Shown here in pieces: positions 17,479-26,506 of a stretch of 64,000 bases of DNA. Each line of letters starts with the position of its first letter. The stretch's first letter is position 1. The notes under the pieces were generated by a model, which saw nothing but the letters and a program-made list of their open reading frames with translations, was not told the origin of the DNA and did not search any database. The position numbers were made by a program, and so were the translations under genes. The DNA is from Hymenobacter telluris (lineage in GTDB: Bacteria; Bacteroidota; Bacteroidia; Cytophagales; Hymenobacteraceae). The stretch covers positions 1 to 64,000 of the forward strand of contig NZ_JAFLQZ010000008.1 of the NCBI RefSeq assembly GCF_017313265.1, read 5' to 3'.

Positions 17479-18474
17479 ATGCGCTTTCCCTGCCTCCTGC
17501 TACTGTTGCTGCTTGCTCTACCCTTCTCCAGCCGGGCCCAAACGCCTCCGCCGGCTCTCAACGCCACGCTCGATGGCTACGAGTACCCGTTTCCGGTGCA
17601 GCTACTGCCGCTGAAAGTGGAAGGCCAGCAGCTGCGCATGGCCTACATGGACGTGCCAGCCAGTGCCAAAGCCAACGGCCGCACGGTGGTGCTGCTGCAC
17701 GGCAAAAATTTCTTCGGGGCATATTGGCGCGAAACCATCAAGGCTCTGTCGGCAGCTGGTTTCCGGGTGGTAGTGCCCGACCAAGTAGGTTTTGGCAAGT
17801 CGGATAAGCCGGATATCCACTACTCTTTTCACCAGCTGGCCCACAACACCAAGCACCTGCTTGATACGCTGGGCGTGCGGCGGGCCGTAGTGGTAGGCCA
17901 TAGCATGGGTGGGATGCTGGCCACCCGTTTCGCGCTGCTATACCCCGAGGCCACCGAGAAGCTGGTGCTCGAAAACCCCATCGGGCTGGAAGACTACCGC
18001 GTAGGCGTGCCGTTTCAAACCATAGCCCAGGCCGAAGCCACTGAGCGCAAAAGCACCGAGGAAAGCATCCGGAAGTACCACGCCACTTACTATCCCAACG
18101 GCTACCCTAAGGCCCACGACGAGTGGCTGCTACCCCTGGCCGCCCAAACCCGCCACCCCGATTTCCCACGGGTAGCCCGCGCCAACGCCCTCACCTTCGA
18201 CATGATTTATCAGCAGCCGGTGAGCTACGAATTCAGCCGGGTAGCCGTGCCCACGCTCCTTATCATCGGGCAAGCCGACCGCACGGTGGTGGGCAAAGGC
18301 CTCATCAAAGACCCAAAAGTGCTGGCTGCTATGGGCCAATACCCCGCTTTAGGCCAGCGCACCGCGGCCGCCATCAAAGGCGCCAAGCTGGTGCCGCTAC
18401 CGGGCGTCGGGCATATTCCGCACCTGGAGGCCACACCACAGTTTCTGGCGGCGCTACTGGCATTCGTGCGGTAA
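17479..18474 (+). CDS. Secreted alpha/beta hydrolase
   Basis: A 331-residue alpha/beta-hydrolase fold enzyme with a Leu-rich signal peptide ending SSRAQ. HGKNFFG forms the oxyanion-hole region, GHSMGG holds the nucleophile Ser (about residue 143), LIIGQADRTV the catalytic Asp, and GVGHIPHLE the catalytic His. The family includes esterases, C-C hydrolases and haloperoxidase-like enzymes; the substrate is not predictable from this. The protein is probably periplasmic. It is monocistronic as far as spacing shows. Confidence 0.9.
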   Translation: MRFPCLLLLLLLALPFSSRAQTPPPALNATLDGYEYPFPVQLLPLKVEGQQLRMAYMDVPASAKANGRTVVLLHGKNFFGAYWRETIKALSAAGFRVVVPDQVGFGKSDKPDIHYSFHQLAHNTKHLLDTLGVRRAVVVGHSMGGMLATRFALLYPEATEKLVLENPIGLEDYRVGVPFQTIAQAEATERKSTEESIRKYHATYYPNGYPKAHDEWLLPLAAQTRHPDFPRVARANALTFDMIYQQPVSYEFSRVAVPTLLIIGQADRTVVGKGLIKDPKVLAAMGQYPALGQRTAAAIKGAKLVPLPGVGHIPHLEATPQFLAALLAFVR

Positions 18475-18553
18475 GTAAGGCGTCTGGCAGAGCACGTTAG
18501 GCGGTGGTTTTCTGCTGTTCGTCGGCTGATGGTTGAAGGCTTGCTGAAAATTG

Positions 18554-18595
18554 CGTAGTTCGGTTTTTTATTGCTTTAGCCGCTACCGAACTACG
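18554..18595 (+). promoter_or_regulatory. Hairpin over the start region of the metalloprotease-like gene
   Basis: Perfect 11-bp arms CGTAGTTCGGT (18554-18564) and ACCGAACTACG (18585-18595) surround a 20-base T-rich loop. The right arm ends on the first base of the GTG start codon at 18595, so RNA folding would bury the ribosome-binding region. It could alternatively be a terminator for the hydrolase gene 80 bases upstream or an operator. Confidence 0.45.
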
Positions 18596-19800
18596 TGGGA
18601 ATTCTACTCGCTTTCTTAGGAATAGCTATTCTGTTTTTGCTGTGCCGACCAGTTATATCATTGGTACATGAGTTAGGCCACGCCACAGCAGGGCGTTTGT
18701 TGAGCGGCCAGCCAGTAACTGTATTTGTGGGTTCCTATGGTCAGGTGGAAGATAGCCTGAAACTACCTCTAGGACGAACTTCCCGGCTGTACGTCCGCTG
18801 GAATCTGCTTAAGTGGTCGGGCGGATTATGTAAATTCAATGATCCGCTGCATGGTCTTGCTGGGTTTTTGATGATACTGGCCGGGCCAACCATGCCTGTA
18901 GTAGTGGCTACTGTACTGGTGTGGTGGGCTTTCAAGTACGATGCCAACGATTTACTACGGGTGTGGAGCTTATTTCTGTTGATCTTAGCAGTGCCTTCTA
19001 TGCTTTGGAATCTGGTTGCCAGTTCCTCCCTGGTACTACTGGCCGATGGTTCCCACACTACCAACGACGGCAACCAGTTACGGATACTGTGGCAGCGGCG
19101 GCGCTGGCCTGCTGCTTACACACAGGCGCTGCTAGATTACTATGAAGGCCATTACGCAACAGCAGCCCCGGTTCTTGTCCACCACCTCAACCTGCCTTTC
19201 AATCAGGAAGACAACATTCGTATGGCCCTTTCGGCGCTTATTCAAACCAACGAGTACGAGCAAGCCCGCGAAATCCTTGAGAAGTATGGTAACCGCTACC
19301 AACCAACGGCAAACGACCTAGTTAATCAAGGAGTGATAAAAGCGCATTTCAATGAGTTAACGGAGGCATTCAGCTGCTATGATCAGGCGCTTGCGCTGGC
19401 TCCGGATAACCATTTCGCCTTAAACAACCGAGGCTACACCTACATTAGAGCGAAGCGCTACGCAGAGTCAGTGGCCGATTTTCGCCAGGCTTTAGCCATA
19501 GATTCTGAGTTTGCGTACGCGCATGCCAATTTAGGACTGTCCCTGATTATGCTCGACCAAGCAACGGAAGGGCTTGAATGTATCCACCGTTCTCTGGCAC
19601 TCGATGACACCAATTCGTATGCCTACCGCAACTTGGGTATCTATCATTTGCAGCGTGGTGAGTTAAGCGAGGCTCAACAACAGCTCGACCGTGCCTGGCA
19701 GCTTGATCCGCACACCGACTTGCTGAGTGACTATCGTAGGCAGTTGCAGGATTTGATGGAAGGTGCAAGCAACTGCCGCGCAATTGTTCCGTCCAGTTAG
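18595..19800 (+). CDS. M50-like membrane metalloprotease domain fused to TPR repeats
   Basis: A 401-residue protein. Residues 25-29 are HELGH in the first transmembrane helix, as in site-2 proteases (M50). AGPTMPV (in about residues 90-105) resembles the AGP.x.N block, and LADGSHTTNDG after a third hydrophobic segment could provide the acidic third zinc ligand. From about residue 215 onward at least three TPR units follow (NNRGYTYIRAKRYAESVADF, AHANLGLSLIMLDQATEGL, AYRNLGIYHLQRGELSEA). Intramembrane proteolysis guided by the TPR domain is inferred. The GTG start is close to HELGH but no alternative exists. Confidence 0.72.
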   Translation: MGILLAFLGIAILFLLCRPVISLVHELGHATAGRLLSGQPVTVFVGSYGQVEDSLKLPLGRTSRLYVRWNLLKWSGGLCKFNDPLHGLAGFLMILAGPTMPVVVATVLVWWAFKYDANDLLRVWSLFLLILAVPSMLWNLVASSSLVLLADGSHTTNDGNQLRILWQRRRWPAAYTQALLDYYEGHYATAAPVLVHHLNLPFNQEDNIRMALSALIQTNEYEQAREILEKYGNRYQPTANDLVNQGVIKAHFNELTEAFSCYDQALALAPDNHFALNNRGYTYIRAKRYAESVADFRQALAIDSEFAYAHANLGLSLIMLDQATEGLECIHRSLALDDTNSYAYRNLGIYHLQRGELSEAQQQLDRAWQLDPHTDLLSDYRRQLQDLMEGASNCRAIVPSS

Positions 19801-19892
19801 CCAGCAAACTACGTAAGCACTTCGAGCGGTAAGCTGAACCTTCGGGTGCGAGGTGCTAAGTTGCGCGCCCATTCCAGTGACCGTTCCTTTTT

Positions 19893-20801
19893 ATGTACAA
19901 AAAATCTTTGCGCTGGCTGCTGCCTTTGCTGTTGCTAGTGTGGGCGGCCGAGGCCCAACAACGGCCAGTTGCCCCGAAACCTGCCGCCGTTCAACAGCGG
20001 CCGGCAACTCCTAAAAAGCCGGTTCGGCGTCCGGCAGTTCGCCCCAAAACCACCAAGCCCGCCCCGAAACCGGTAGCGCCCAAGCTGGAACAGGCGGTGG
20101 TAGTGAGCGTGAGCGACACCATTAAACGGCGTTTTATTGTGCCGCAAGTGCAAATGGCGAATGCCGCCGTAGCCGCGCGTATCAATCTGGGTCTGGCCGA
20201 TGCTGCTTTGGGGGAGGATTTGGAGGATGTGCCCCAGCCCCTCACGGCCTTGGCCGCTATTGAGCAGGCGCACATTGAGTTTGAAGCCGGTAAAAGCGGG
20301 TTCACGGAGTCGCGCTACGAAGTGCTCTACAACGACCACAACCTGCTGTCGGTGGAGTGCATATCCGAATATCTGGGCGCGTACCCTTCCACCGTACGGC
20401 GCCACGCCACCTTCGATTTGCGTACCGGCCGCCTGCTGGAAGTGCGCGACCTGATTGCTGATACCGTGGCCCTGCGGCAGCGTTGGCAGCAGTCCATCAA
20501 CCGGCGCGTGACTGAGCACCTACGCACCCTACCCAACGAATACCCCCAACTCACCACCGACTCGGTCTTGTTGGCCGATGTAAAGCAACGCCTGTATTGG
20601 AATGACAGTCTCCACGCGGTGGAACTGCTGCCGGAAGAGCCTCGCTTCTACGATTTCGCCCTCACGCCCTTCGGTCTGATGCTGTACTACGACTTCGGTT
20701 TCCCCCATGTCATCCAGGCCTTGCAACCCGACCTGAATTACCAGTTCCTCTACGCCGACCTCAAGCCCTGGCTGAAACCCAAAGGACCGTTGGAGTTTTG
20801 A
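19893..20801 (+). CDS. Exported protein with RsiV-like DUF3298 C-terminal domain
   Basis: A 302-residue protein. A signal peptide (LLPLLLLVWAAEAQQ) is followed by a Pro/Lys/Ala-rich linker to about residue 70, then a folded domain. The C-terminal half contains YEVLYNDHNLLSVECISEY, YPSTVRRHATFDLRTGRLLEVRDLI and LTPFGLMLYYDFGFPH, which match the general pattern of the DUF3298 domain of RsiV, a lysozyme-binding anti-sigma factor. There is no N-terminal anti-sigma region or membrane anchor here, so a periplasmic binding role is the most that can be said. Confidence 0.75.
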   Translation: MYKKSLRWLLPLLLLVWAAEAQQRPVAPKPAAVQQRPATPKKPVRRPAVRPKTTKPAPKPVAPKLEQAVVVSVSDTIKRRFIVPQVQMANAAVAARINLGLADAALGEDLEDVPQPLTALAAIEQAHIEFEAGKSGFTESRYEVLYNDHNLLSVECISEYLGAYPSTVRRHATFDLRTGRLLEVRDLIADTVALRQRWQQSINRRVTEHLRTLPNEYPQLTTDSVLLADVKQRLYWNDSLHAVELLPEEPRFYDFALTPFGLMLYYDFGFPHVIQALQPDLNYQFLYADLKPWLKPKGPLEF

Positions 20802-20862
20802 GGTGAATGGATGATTGAATTTCCGTCTAGTCATTTCAGGAATTCACCTAATCACCCAATCA
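20801..20862. repeat. Degenerate GATGATTG-type inverted repeat between convergent genes
   Basis: AGGTGAAT (20801-20808) and ATTCACCT (20842-20849) are inverted, with further GGATGATTGAA / CACCCAATCAAC octamer-like units. The segment fills the space between two convergent stops and resembles the octamer elements, though shorter and without their core. Confidence 0.45.
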
Positions 20863-22245
20863 ACTCAGTATCCGCAGTGAGTCGGGGTGGATGAGTGGGC
20901 TGGCTTGGTAGCGGCCTTCGCGCGGGCCATTTTCGAGGTTGAGGACGCCACGGGGGCAGGCTGTGCTGCACAAGCCGCAGCCCACGCAGGCGGCCCGGAT
21001 GATGGGCTCCCCGCGCTGGGCGTACTGCTTGACGTCAATGCCCATCTCGCACACGTTCGAGCAGTTGCCGCACGAAATGCACTGCGCACCGTTGGTGGTG
21101 ATGCGGAAGCGGGAGAAATGCTTCTGCAACAACCCCAGATACGCCGCCATCGGGCACCCGAACCGGCACCACACCCGGCTACCCAGCAAAGGGTAGAACC
21201 CCACCCCAATCACGCCCGAAAACACCGAGCCGATGGCAAAGCCATAAGCTCGGGACAGTGGATCGGTGATGGGTTGCAAGGCAGGCACTGCGCCCGAAGC
21301 GGCCAGCCATAGCAGCGCCGTCAGCAGCACAATCAGCACCAGCACCGTGTAAATGATGCGTACTTCCCAACGCCAAGCGGTGCGGCTTTTGTCGGAGAGG
21401 TGGCGGTAAGGGTCGCCGGCGGTTTCGGCGAGGCCGCCGCAGCCGCACACCCACGAGCAATACCAACGCTTGCCGTAGAAATAGGTGAGAATAGGCGTGC
21501 CTATAAAAGAAATAGCCGCACCCCAGAACACCATAAACACCCCCAGTCCCGGTCCGCCATCTTTCAGCAGGTACCCCACGGTGCCCGGAAACAGGTAATC
21601 GTATTTCAGGGGCCAGAAATAGCTGAAGTAATACTCGGGCCGCTGAAAAGCCAACAGCAAACCCGGCAACAGAAAGGCAAACCCCAGCTGAAAGAACATC
21701 ACCGAAGCCGTGCGAATACGCTGGTACGGTGAGTGGCGGTATTTCCACAGGGCCCGCCCGCCCATTATCAGCACGGCCAGCGTGTAGAAAGTGCCGTACA
21801 GAAACCACTGGTCGGATGGCTTGTGGCGCAGGGCTTGGCTGAACGGGTCGAGGGCGTGCACCAACTGGTTGAGTGGCCCGAAGTTACCCTGGTCGTCGGG
21901 GCTGCTGAACCAGTAAAGCACCACGTAGAAACCGGTGAGCACCACGGCCGTCAGCCAGGCTATGGCACCCCGCCCAGTGCTGCCGCGCAGCCACAGATTA
22001 TCCTGCCGTACTCCCGCCGGTTGGTGCCCAAACTTCCACCAGGCCCAGCCTAGCGTACCAATGCTGATCAGCGCCAGCGCCACCCAGAAGCAAATTTTAG
22101 CCCGCTGCGCATCGGCGTCGAAAGCCACTGTAGCCAGCGCAACCAAACCCACCCCAACACCCGTGAGCAGCGCTTTTTCAACGCCCGATGTGTGTGGAAC
22201 GGGCGGCGGCGTTAGGATGAGGGGAGAGGTAGACGTGGAACTCAT
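20860..22245 (-). CDS. Membrane polyferredoxin (NapH/NosR-like 4Fe-4S protein)
   Basis: A 461-residue membrane protein with about six helices. WYCSWVCGCGG and WCRFGCPMAAY are the paired Cys motifs at the membrane face typical of NapH/NosR/CcoG-like proteins. The C-terminus carries two 4Fe-4S ferredoxin motifs, CISCGNCSNVC and CVGCGLCSTACP. It would pass electrons between the quinol pool or a dehydrogenase and a periplasmic or cytoplasmic acceptor. It lies 159 bases downstream of the His-tailed membrane protein, after the FAD oxidoreductase, so all three probably form one unit. ATG 22245 is used. Confidence 0.88.
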   Translation of the reverse strand: MSSTSTSPLILTPPPVPHTSGVEKALLTGVGVGLVALATVAFDADAQRAKICFWVALALISIGTLGWAWWKFGHQPAGVRQDNLWLRGSTGRGAIAWLTAVVLTGFYVVLYWFSSPDDQGNFGPLNQLVHALDPFSQALRHKPSDQWFLYGTFYTLAVLIMGGRALWKYRHSPYQRIRTASVMFFQLGFAFLLPGLLLAFQRPEYYFSYFWPLKYDYLFPGTVGYLLKDGGPGLGVFMVFWGAAISFIGTPILTYFYGKRWYCSWVCGCGGLAETAGDPYRHLSDKSRTAWRWEVRIIYTVLVLIVLLTALLWLAASGAVPALQPITDPLSRAYGFAIGSVFSGVIGVGFYPLLGSRVWCRFGCPMAAYLGLLQKHFSRFRITTNGAQCISCGNCSNVCEMGIDVKQYAQRGEPIIRAACVGCGLCSTACPRGVLNLENGPREGRYQASPLIHPDSLRILS

Positions 22246-22404
22246 AAAACGAGAGGTAATAGATGGCCGCTGAGCGGTACGCACTTCACTGGTTTGCCTT
22301 GGCGCAACACCCGTTCCAGAGCGTGAGTCGTGCTAATGCTGTGTGCTGACCTTTAGAAGCTTAGCTAGGAAGTGAAGCAGTGAAAAAGGGTCTGACGAAC
22401 TGAG

Positions 22405-22674
22405 CTAATGCAGATGCTCGTCATGGTCGTCATCGTGGTCATGGTCATGATGGTGGTGGTGGTGCGGAGCGTCGGGCTTGCCGAACAGGTTGAGGAGCGT
22501 CCCACCTAAGTAAAGTGCCGTCCAGCACACGTACAGCCAGTTGTAACCCACCGGAGTGGAGTTGGTGAAGTAGTGCAGAATCAGGTGGGCTCCGGCACTC
22601 ATTACCAACCCCGTGACGGCAATAAACTGAAAGCTGTTGAGCGCGCTGGGGCGGTATAATTTGTTGAAATCCAT
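22405..22674 (-). CDS. Small two-helix membrane protein with histidine-rich tail
   Basis: An 89-residue protein of no family I recognise. Two transmembrane helices (FIAVTGLVMSAGAHLILHYF and LYVCWTALYLGGTLLNLF) are followed by a C-terminal tail PDAP then six His and alternating His/Asp residues. The tail is an obvious candidate for binding Ni, Co, Zn or Cu. ATG 22674 (MDFNKLYRP) is the likely start. It sits between the FAD oxidoreductase and polyferredoxin genes, suggesting a structural or metal-handling role in that redox unit. Confidence 0.8.
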   Translation of the reverse strand: MDFNKLYRPSALNSFQFIAVTGLVMSAGAHLILHYFTNSTPVGYNWLYVCWTALYLGGTLLNLFGKPDAPHHHHHHDHDHDDDHDEHLH

Positions 22675-22742
22675 CGGGGGCAAGTGAAAGCCTATGGCGT
22701 TGGCAAGTGAAAGTAGCCTTTATTGAGAATATGAAAACCGTA

Positions 22743-24116
22743 CTAACGGCCAGAGGACGGTACGGTTGAGAGGCCAGCCAATAGCTGCCAACGACTCAGC
22801 AGGCCGCGGCGCCGTTTCAGCGTTACGGGGTGCGCTGGAAACTGCTCGTTGAATTGCCGGATAATAGCGGGTTCGTGCTGCCGGAAAAACTCCGGGTCGA
22901 AATTGGCGGCGCTCAACTCCTGCAAGACAGTGTGCACGGGCGTACTGGTTTGCAGCCAGGTTTGCCACACATCGTGGCGCTGCCGCAACCCCATAGCATT
23001 CATCCCCGTGACGGCAAAGTTAGCGTCGGGCCGGAAGTTGATGCGTAGCGCATGCCAGGTGGTTGGGTGCTGCCAATAGAACGACTCTTCGCCCGCCACT
23101 GGCACTACGGGCACGCGGCCGTAGATCTGGTATTCCAGATTAAAAAACTTGGCTGAGTTGAACCAGGCACCGCGCCGGTAAGGCAGCGGCTGGCCGCAAA
23201 TAGTATGGGCCACGGTTTCGCCCTGGGCGCGGCCAGTGTACCAGAGCTGCTCAATGGCGGTTTCGTTGGCTCCTGGCTGGCGGTGCTGCGCGCAGTCGCC
23301 GGCCGCAAACACGCCGGCGGCACTGGTTTGCAGCAGCTCATTCACCAGAATGCCCCGGTCGGTATCCAGGCCGGCGGTTTGTGCCAAGGTTAGGTTGGGC
23401 GTTACGCCGGTGGCTATGCCCACCCATTGCGCTACTAACTCTTCGCCAGTGGTAGTGCGCACGGCCCGCACCCGGCCCTCGGCATCGGGTAGCAGTTCGG
23501 CCAACTCGGTGCGGTACCGGACGTTGATGTGGTGCGCCTGGAGCTGCTGGTTCACCAGTTCGGCTTCGGGTTTGGGCAGTACGGAGGCCCAATAGTGCTC
23601 GTCACGGACCAGCAACGTAACCTGAATGCCGCGTGAGTGCAGCATTTCGGCCAACTCAATTCCAATCAGGCCCCCGCCCACTACCACGGCGTGCCGGATG
23701 TTGTGCGTTTCGCGGGCCATTTTAGCCAGGTCGGGCAGAGAGTATAGTCCTTGCACTCCGCGCAGGTGCTGGCCCGGCCAGTTGGCAAAGCGGCTCACAG
23801 AGCCCGTAGCCAGCAAGAGCTGGTCGTAGGACAGGGTGTGCTGGTTGCTTAAAAGCAGCTCTTTGCGCTGCGTGTCCAGGCTGGTGGCAGTGGCATACAC
23901 CAGTTCCAGACGGTTTTCCTGCCAAAACCAATCTTCATACGGCTTGATGTCTTGATAGCGCAAATGGCCCATGTACACGTACATCAGCGCCGTGCGGGAG
24001 AAATGATGGGTGGTTTCGTCGGATACAATGGTAATCCGCGCCTCCGGGCGTAGGCGGCGAGTGGTAATAGCTGCCGTTACGCCCGTAATTCCATTGCCGA
24101 TAATAACTAAGTGCAT
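22743..24116 (-). CDS. FAD/NAD(P)-dependent pyridine nucleotide-disulfide-type oxidoreductase
   Basis: A 457-residue two-dinucleotide-domain flavoprotein. The FAD-binding site is VIIGNGITGVTAA at residues 4-16. The NAD(P) Rossmann motif is VVVGGGLIGIELAEML, and GVFAAGDCAQ is the second FAD motif. No redox-active CxxxxC disulfide is visible at the usual position, so it is closer to ferredoxin/rubredoxin reductase or the N-terminus of NirB. It probably transfers electrons from NAD(P)H to an iron-sulfur partner, plausibly the polyferredoxin downstream. ATG 24116 is chosen because Rossmann proteins start right before this strand. Confidence 0.88.
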   Translation of the reverse strand: MHLVIIGNGITGVTAAITTRRLRPEARITIVSDETTHHFSRTALMYVYMGHLRYQDIKPYEDWFWQENRLELVYATATSLDTQRKELLLSNQHTLSYDQLLLATGSVSRFANWPGQHLRGVQGLYSLPDLAKMARETHNIRHAVVVGGGLIGIELAEMLHSRGIQVTLLVRDEHYWASVLPKPEAELVNQQLQAHHINVRYRTELAELLPDAEGRVRAVRTTTGEELVAQWVGIATGVTPNLTLAQTAGLDTDRGILVNELLQTSAAGVFAAGDCAQHRQPGANETAIEQLWYTGRAQGETVAHTICGQPLPYRRGAWFNSAKFFNLEYQIYGRVPVVPVAGEESFYWQHPTTWHALRINFRPDANFAVTGMNAMGLRQRHDVWQTWLQTSTPVHTVLQELSAANFDPEFFRQHEPAIIRQFNEQFPAHPVTLKRRRGLLSRWQLLAGLSTVPSSGR

Positions 24117-24543
24117 AGGCGAAAAAGATACAACGGGCAGCTCAATGACCCGCCAGTTAGCATGAGAATTGGAAGGAGCCGAACCATCAACACTGCTGGA
24201 AACACGCAGCCCACAATTGCTTAGGAAACATAGGCTGCTGGCAGACGATACCACGCTTACAGTGAAGGTGCCCTATACAAATCCTGCTGAGATGTATAAG
24301 TTTGAATACTTTATACTGTAGCTACATAATTAGTCTATTGTATTGGCTTTCAAGTATTTTTTTATTGGTGCACTGTAAATGAGTGTTCTGAACGGGTTGC
24401 CGGCTAGCTGTGAGGCCTGCCAGGCAATGGGTAACCGGTTGAAAGCGTGCTGAACAACGCGCGCTACGGCTTGTGCTATACAACTTCACTATCATCGGCG
24501 CGTAAGAGAAACCAGGTAGTACCTCACCTCAATTCTCACGACC
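24117..24543. other. Divergent intergenic region (427 bp)
   Basis: No ORF or RNA gene is convincing. The middle (about 24285-24375) is A+T-rich and probably holds divergent promoters for the redox cassette and the acidic protein; no clean TTG/TAnnTTTG pair and no FNR-type TTGAT-N4-ATCAA site was found. Confidence 0.5.
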
Positions 24544-24957
24544 ATGATACTAGATAAATTGTTCGGTAAAGACGAAGTCAACGATAACGACAAAGAAAAC
24601 AGTGAAATAACGGACAACCAGCCCGGACCCTACAACGAAGAGCTGGAAAAAGAAAAAGACTACAAAGCCGACCAAAGTAATGGCAAAGAAGCCAACGACC
24701 CTTCGGCTCAGCGCAACACCGGGGCCCAGGGCTACACCCAGCGCAGCAACCAGAAAGACCAGCTAAACAACTTACACATTGGCGGCAGCGAAACTGAGCC
24801 GCAGGGCGGCAACGACCATAGCAACTCAGGCGAAAATTCCAGCGGCCCCGGCTTTGAGTCGGAGGGCAGCGTTGAGCTGGACCACCAGCTACGTACCCGC
24901 GACCAGAAATTCGGGGAAAGTACTCCCAGCGGCCCTGCAAAACCAGTAGAAGATTAG
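24544..24957 (+). CDS. Acidic intrinsically disordered hydrophilic protein
   Basis: 137 residues, nearly all polar: Asn, Asp, Glu, Gln, Gly, Ser and Lys, with no hydrophobic core, signal peptide or cysteine. Composition resembles hydrophilins and desiccation- or stress-related disordered proteins, but no family was recognised and the function is open. Only the first residues (MILDKLFGK) look amphipathic. It stands alone behind a 427-base intergenic region and is closed by a strong bidirectional terminator, which supports it being a real transcribed gene. Confidence 0.7.
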   Translation: MILDKLFGKDEVNDNDKENSEITDNQPGPYNEELEKEKDYKADQSNGKEANDPSAQRNTGAQGYTQRSNQKDQLNNLHIGGSETEPQGGNDHSNSGENSSGPGFESEGSVELDHQLRTRDQKFGESTPSGPAKPVED

Positions 24958-24972
24958 CCTACCGGTTCAGTG

Positions 24973-25030
24973 CTGAGAGCAACAAAAAAAGCCGCACCGA
25001 ATACCGGGCGCGGCTTTTTTTTGCTCTCAG
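24973..25030. terminator. Bidirectional terminator between convergent genes
   Basis: CTGAGAGC...AAAAAAAGCCGC pairs with GCGGCTTTTTTTT...GCTCTCAG across 24973-25030. Poly-A on the left and poly-T on the right give termination signals for both the acidic-protein gene (+) and the permease gene (-). Confidence 0.85.
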
Positions 25031-25045
25031 TTGCTGCATAGCGCT

Positions 25046-26506
25046 TTATTGAGGAGCGCCGAACCGCTTGCCAAACAGGAAGTACACCGGTACGCCGAGC
25101 GCCACCAGCAGCAAGCCCATACCCGAGTCTTTGGCAGTAGCCGGCGACACGAGCAGCACCACGCAGAAGGCCGACGCCAGCACCACGTATAGTAGCGGAA
25201 TAACCGGGTAGCCCAGCGCACGGTAAGGCCGCGGCGTGTCGGGGCGGGTGCGGCGCAAGATGAAGATGCCGATGATGGTAATAACGTAGAACAGTATCAC
25301 CGAGAACATTACGTAGTTCAGCAACTGCCCATACGAGCCCGACATGCACAAGCCGCAGGCCCACAAGCACTGCGCCCACAGTGCCACGCCCGGTACGCCA
25401 GCCTTGTTGAGGCGGGCCATACCCGGAAAAAACAGGCCGTCTTTGGCCATGGCGTAGTAAGCCCGGGCACCGCTCAGAATGATGCTGTTGTTGGCCCCAA
25501 ACGTGCTGATCATAATCAGAACGGCCATGACGTACGCCCCGGCCCGGCCCAGTATGCTTTCGGCTACGGCGGTGGCTACCAGGTCGTTGTTGGTGTACAT
25601 GATGCCCCGGCTCACCACGTCGGTGGCGGCGGCGGTAGGGTCGCCGTGCAGGGGCAGCACCAGCAGATACACCAGGTTGATGAGCAGGTACAGCGCCGTA
25701 ACGATGCCCGTACCAATGGCCATGCTCAGCACGATGGTCCGCTCGGGCCGCACAATTTCGTCGCCGGAAAAGCCGATGTTGTTCCAGGCATCCGAGCTAA
25801 ACAATGAGCCCGTCATGGCCAGCCCAATGGCACCAACTAGGCCCCAGGTGCTCAGCGGCACCGACTGGCCGGTGGGCGAAAAGCTGGCCGCCCGCCACAT
25901 ATCATGAAAATTGAGGTCCACGGCCTGGTCATTGATGCCGAGGGCCAGCCCAAACAGAATGAGCAAGGCCAAGGCAACCAGCTTGGTGCTCCCGAAGATA
26001 TTGGAAATCAGCTTGCCCCCGCGCACTCCGCGCGAGTTCACCCACGTCAGGCCCACCAGCATAAGAATGGCCAGCAACTGCACCGAGTTGAAATGAAACG
26101 ACCCGATGCTGAACAAGATATTCGTTTGGCTGAACCACGGCAGCAACACGCCGGTGAAGCGGGCAAAGGCCACCGCCACGGCCGCAATTACGCCGGTCTG
26201 AATCACCAGAAACAACGACCAGCCGTAGAGAAACGCCACCAACTTGTTGTAGGCCTCGCGCAAATACACGTACTGCCCGCCCACCTTCGGAAACATGGCT
26301 GCCAGCTCGCCGTAGCTCACGGCCCCGGCCAGCGTGATAAATCCCGTCAGGACCCAAACCACCAGCAGCCAGCCGCTGGAACCTACCTGCCGCGAGATGT
26401 CGGCAGAAACGATAAAGATACCGGAGCCAATCATGCTGCCGGTTACAATCATGATGGCGTCAAAGAGCGTAATGGCCCGCTGAAAGTGGCCTTGTGGTTC
26501 GGACAT
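25046..26506 (-). CDS. APC-superfamily amino acid permease
   Basis: A 486-residue cytoplasmic-membrane transporter with about twelve hydrophobic segments. TM1 carries GSMIGSGIF, the substrate/backbone-binding GSG motif of APC transporters, followed by GWLLVVWVLTG and GAVSYGELAAMFPK. FSSDAWNNIGFSGDEIVRPER in the middle is the TM6-region signature. LAT/SLC7-like members exchange neutral or cationic amino acids; substrate is not defined by sequence. The gene stands alone in front of a 210-base gap. Confidence 0.9.
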   Translation of the reverse strand: MSEPQGHFQRAITLFDAIMIVTGSMIGSGIFIVSADISRQVGSSGWLLVVWVLTGFITLAGAVSYGELAAMFPKVGGQYVYLREAYNKLVAFLYGWSLFLVIQTGVIAAVAVAFARFTGVLLPWFSQTNILFSIGSFHFNSVQLLAILMLVGLTWVNSRGVRGGKLISNIFGSTKLVALALLILFGLALGINDQAVDLNFHDMWRAASFSPTGQSVPLSTWGLVGAIGLAMTGSLFSSDAWNNIGFSGDEIVRPERTIVLSMAIGTGIVTALYLLINLVYLLVLPLHGDPTAAATDVVSRGIMYTNNDLVATAVAESILGRAGAYVMAVLIMISTFGANNSIILSGARAYYAMAKDGLFFPGMARLNKAGVPGVALWAQCLWACGLCMSGSYGQLLNYVMFSVILFYVITIIGIFILRRTRPDTPRPYRALGYPVIPLLYVVLASAFCVVLLVSPATAKDSGMGLLLVALGVPVYFLFGKRFGAPQ

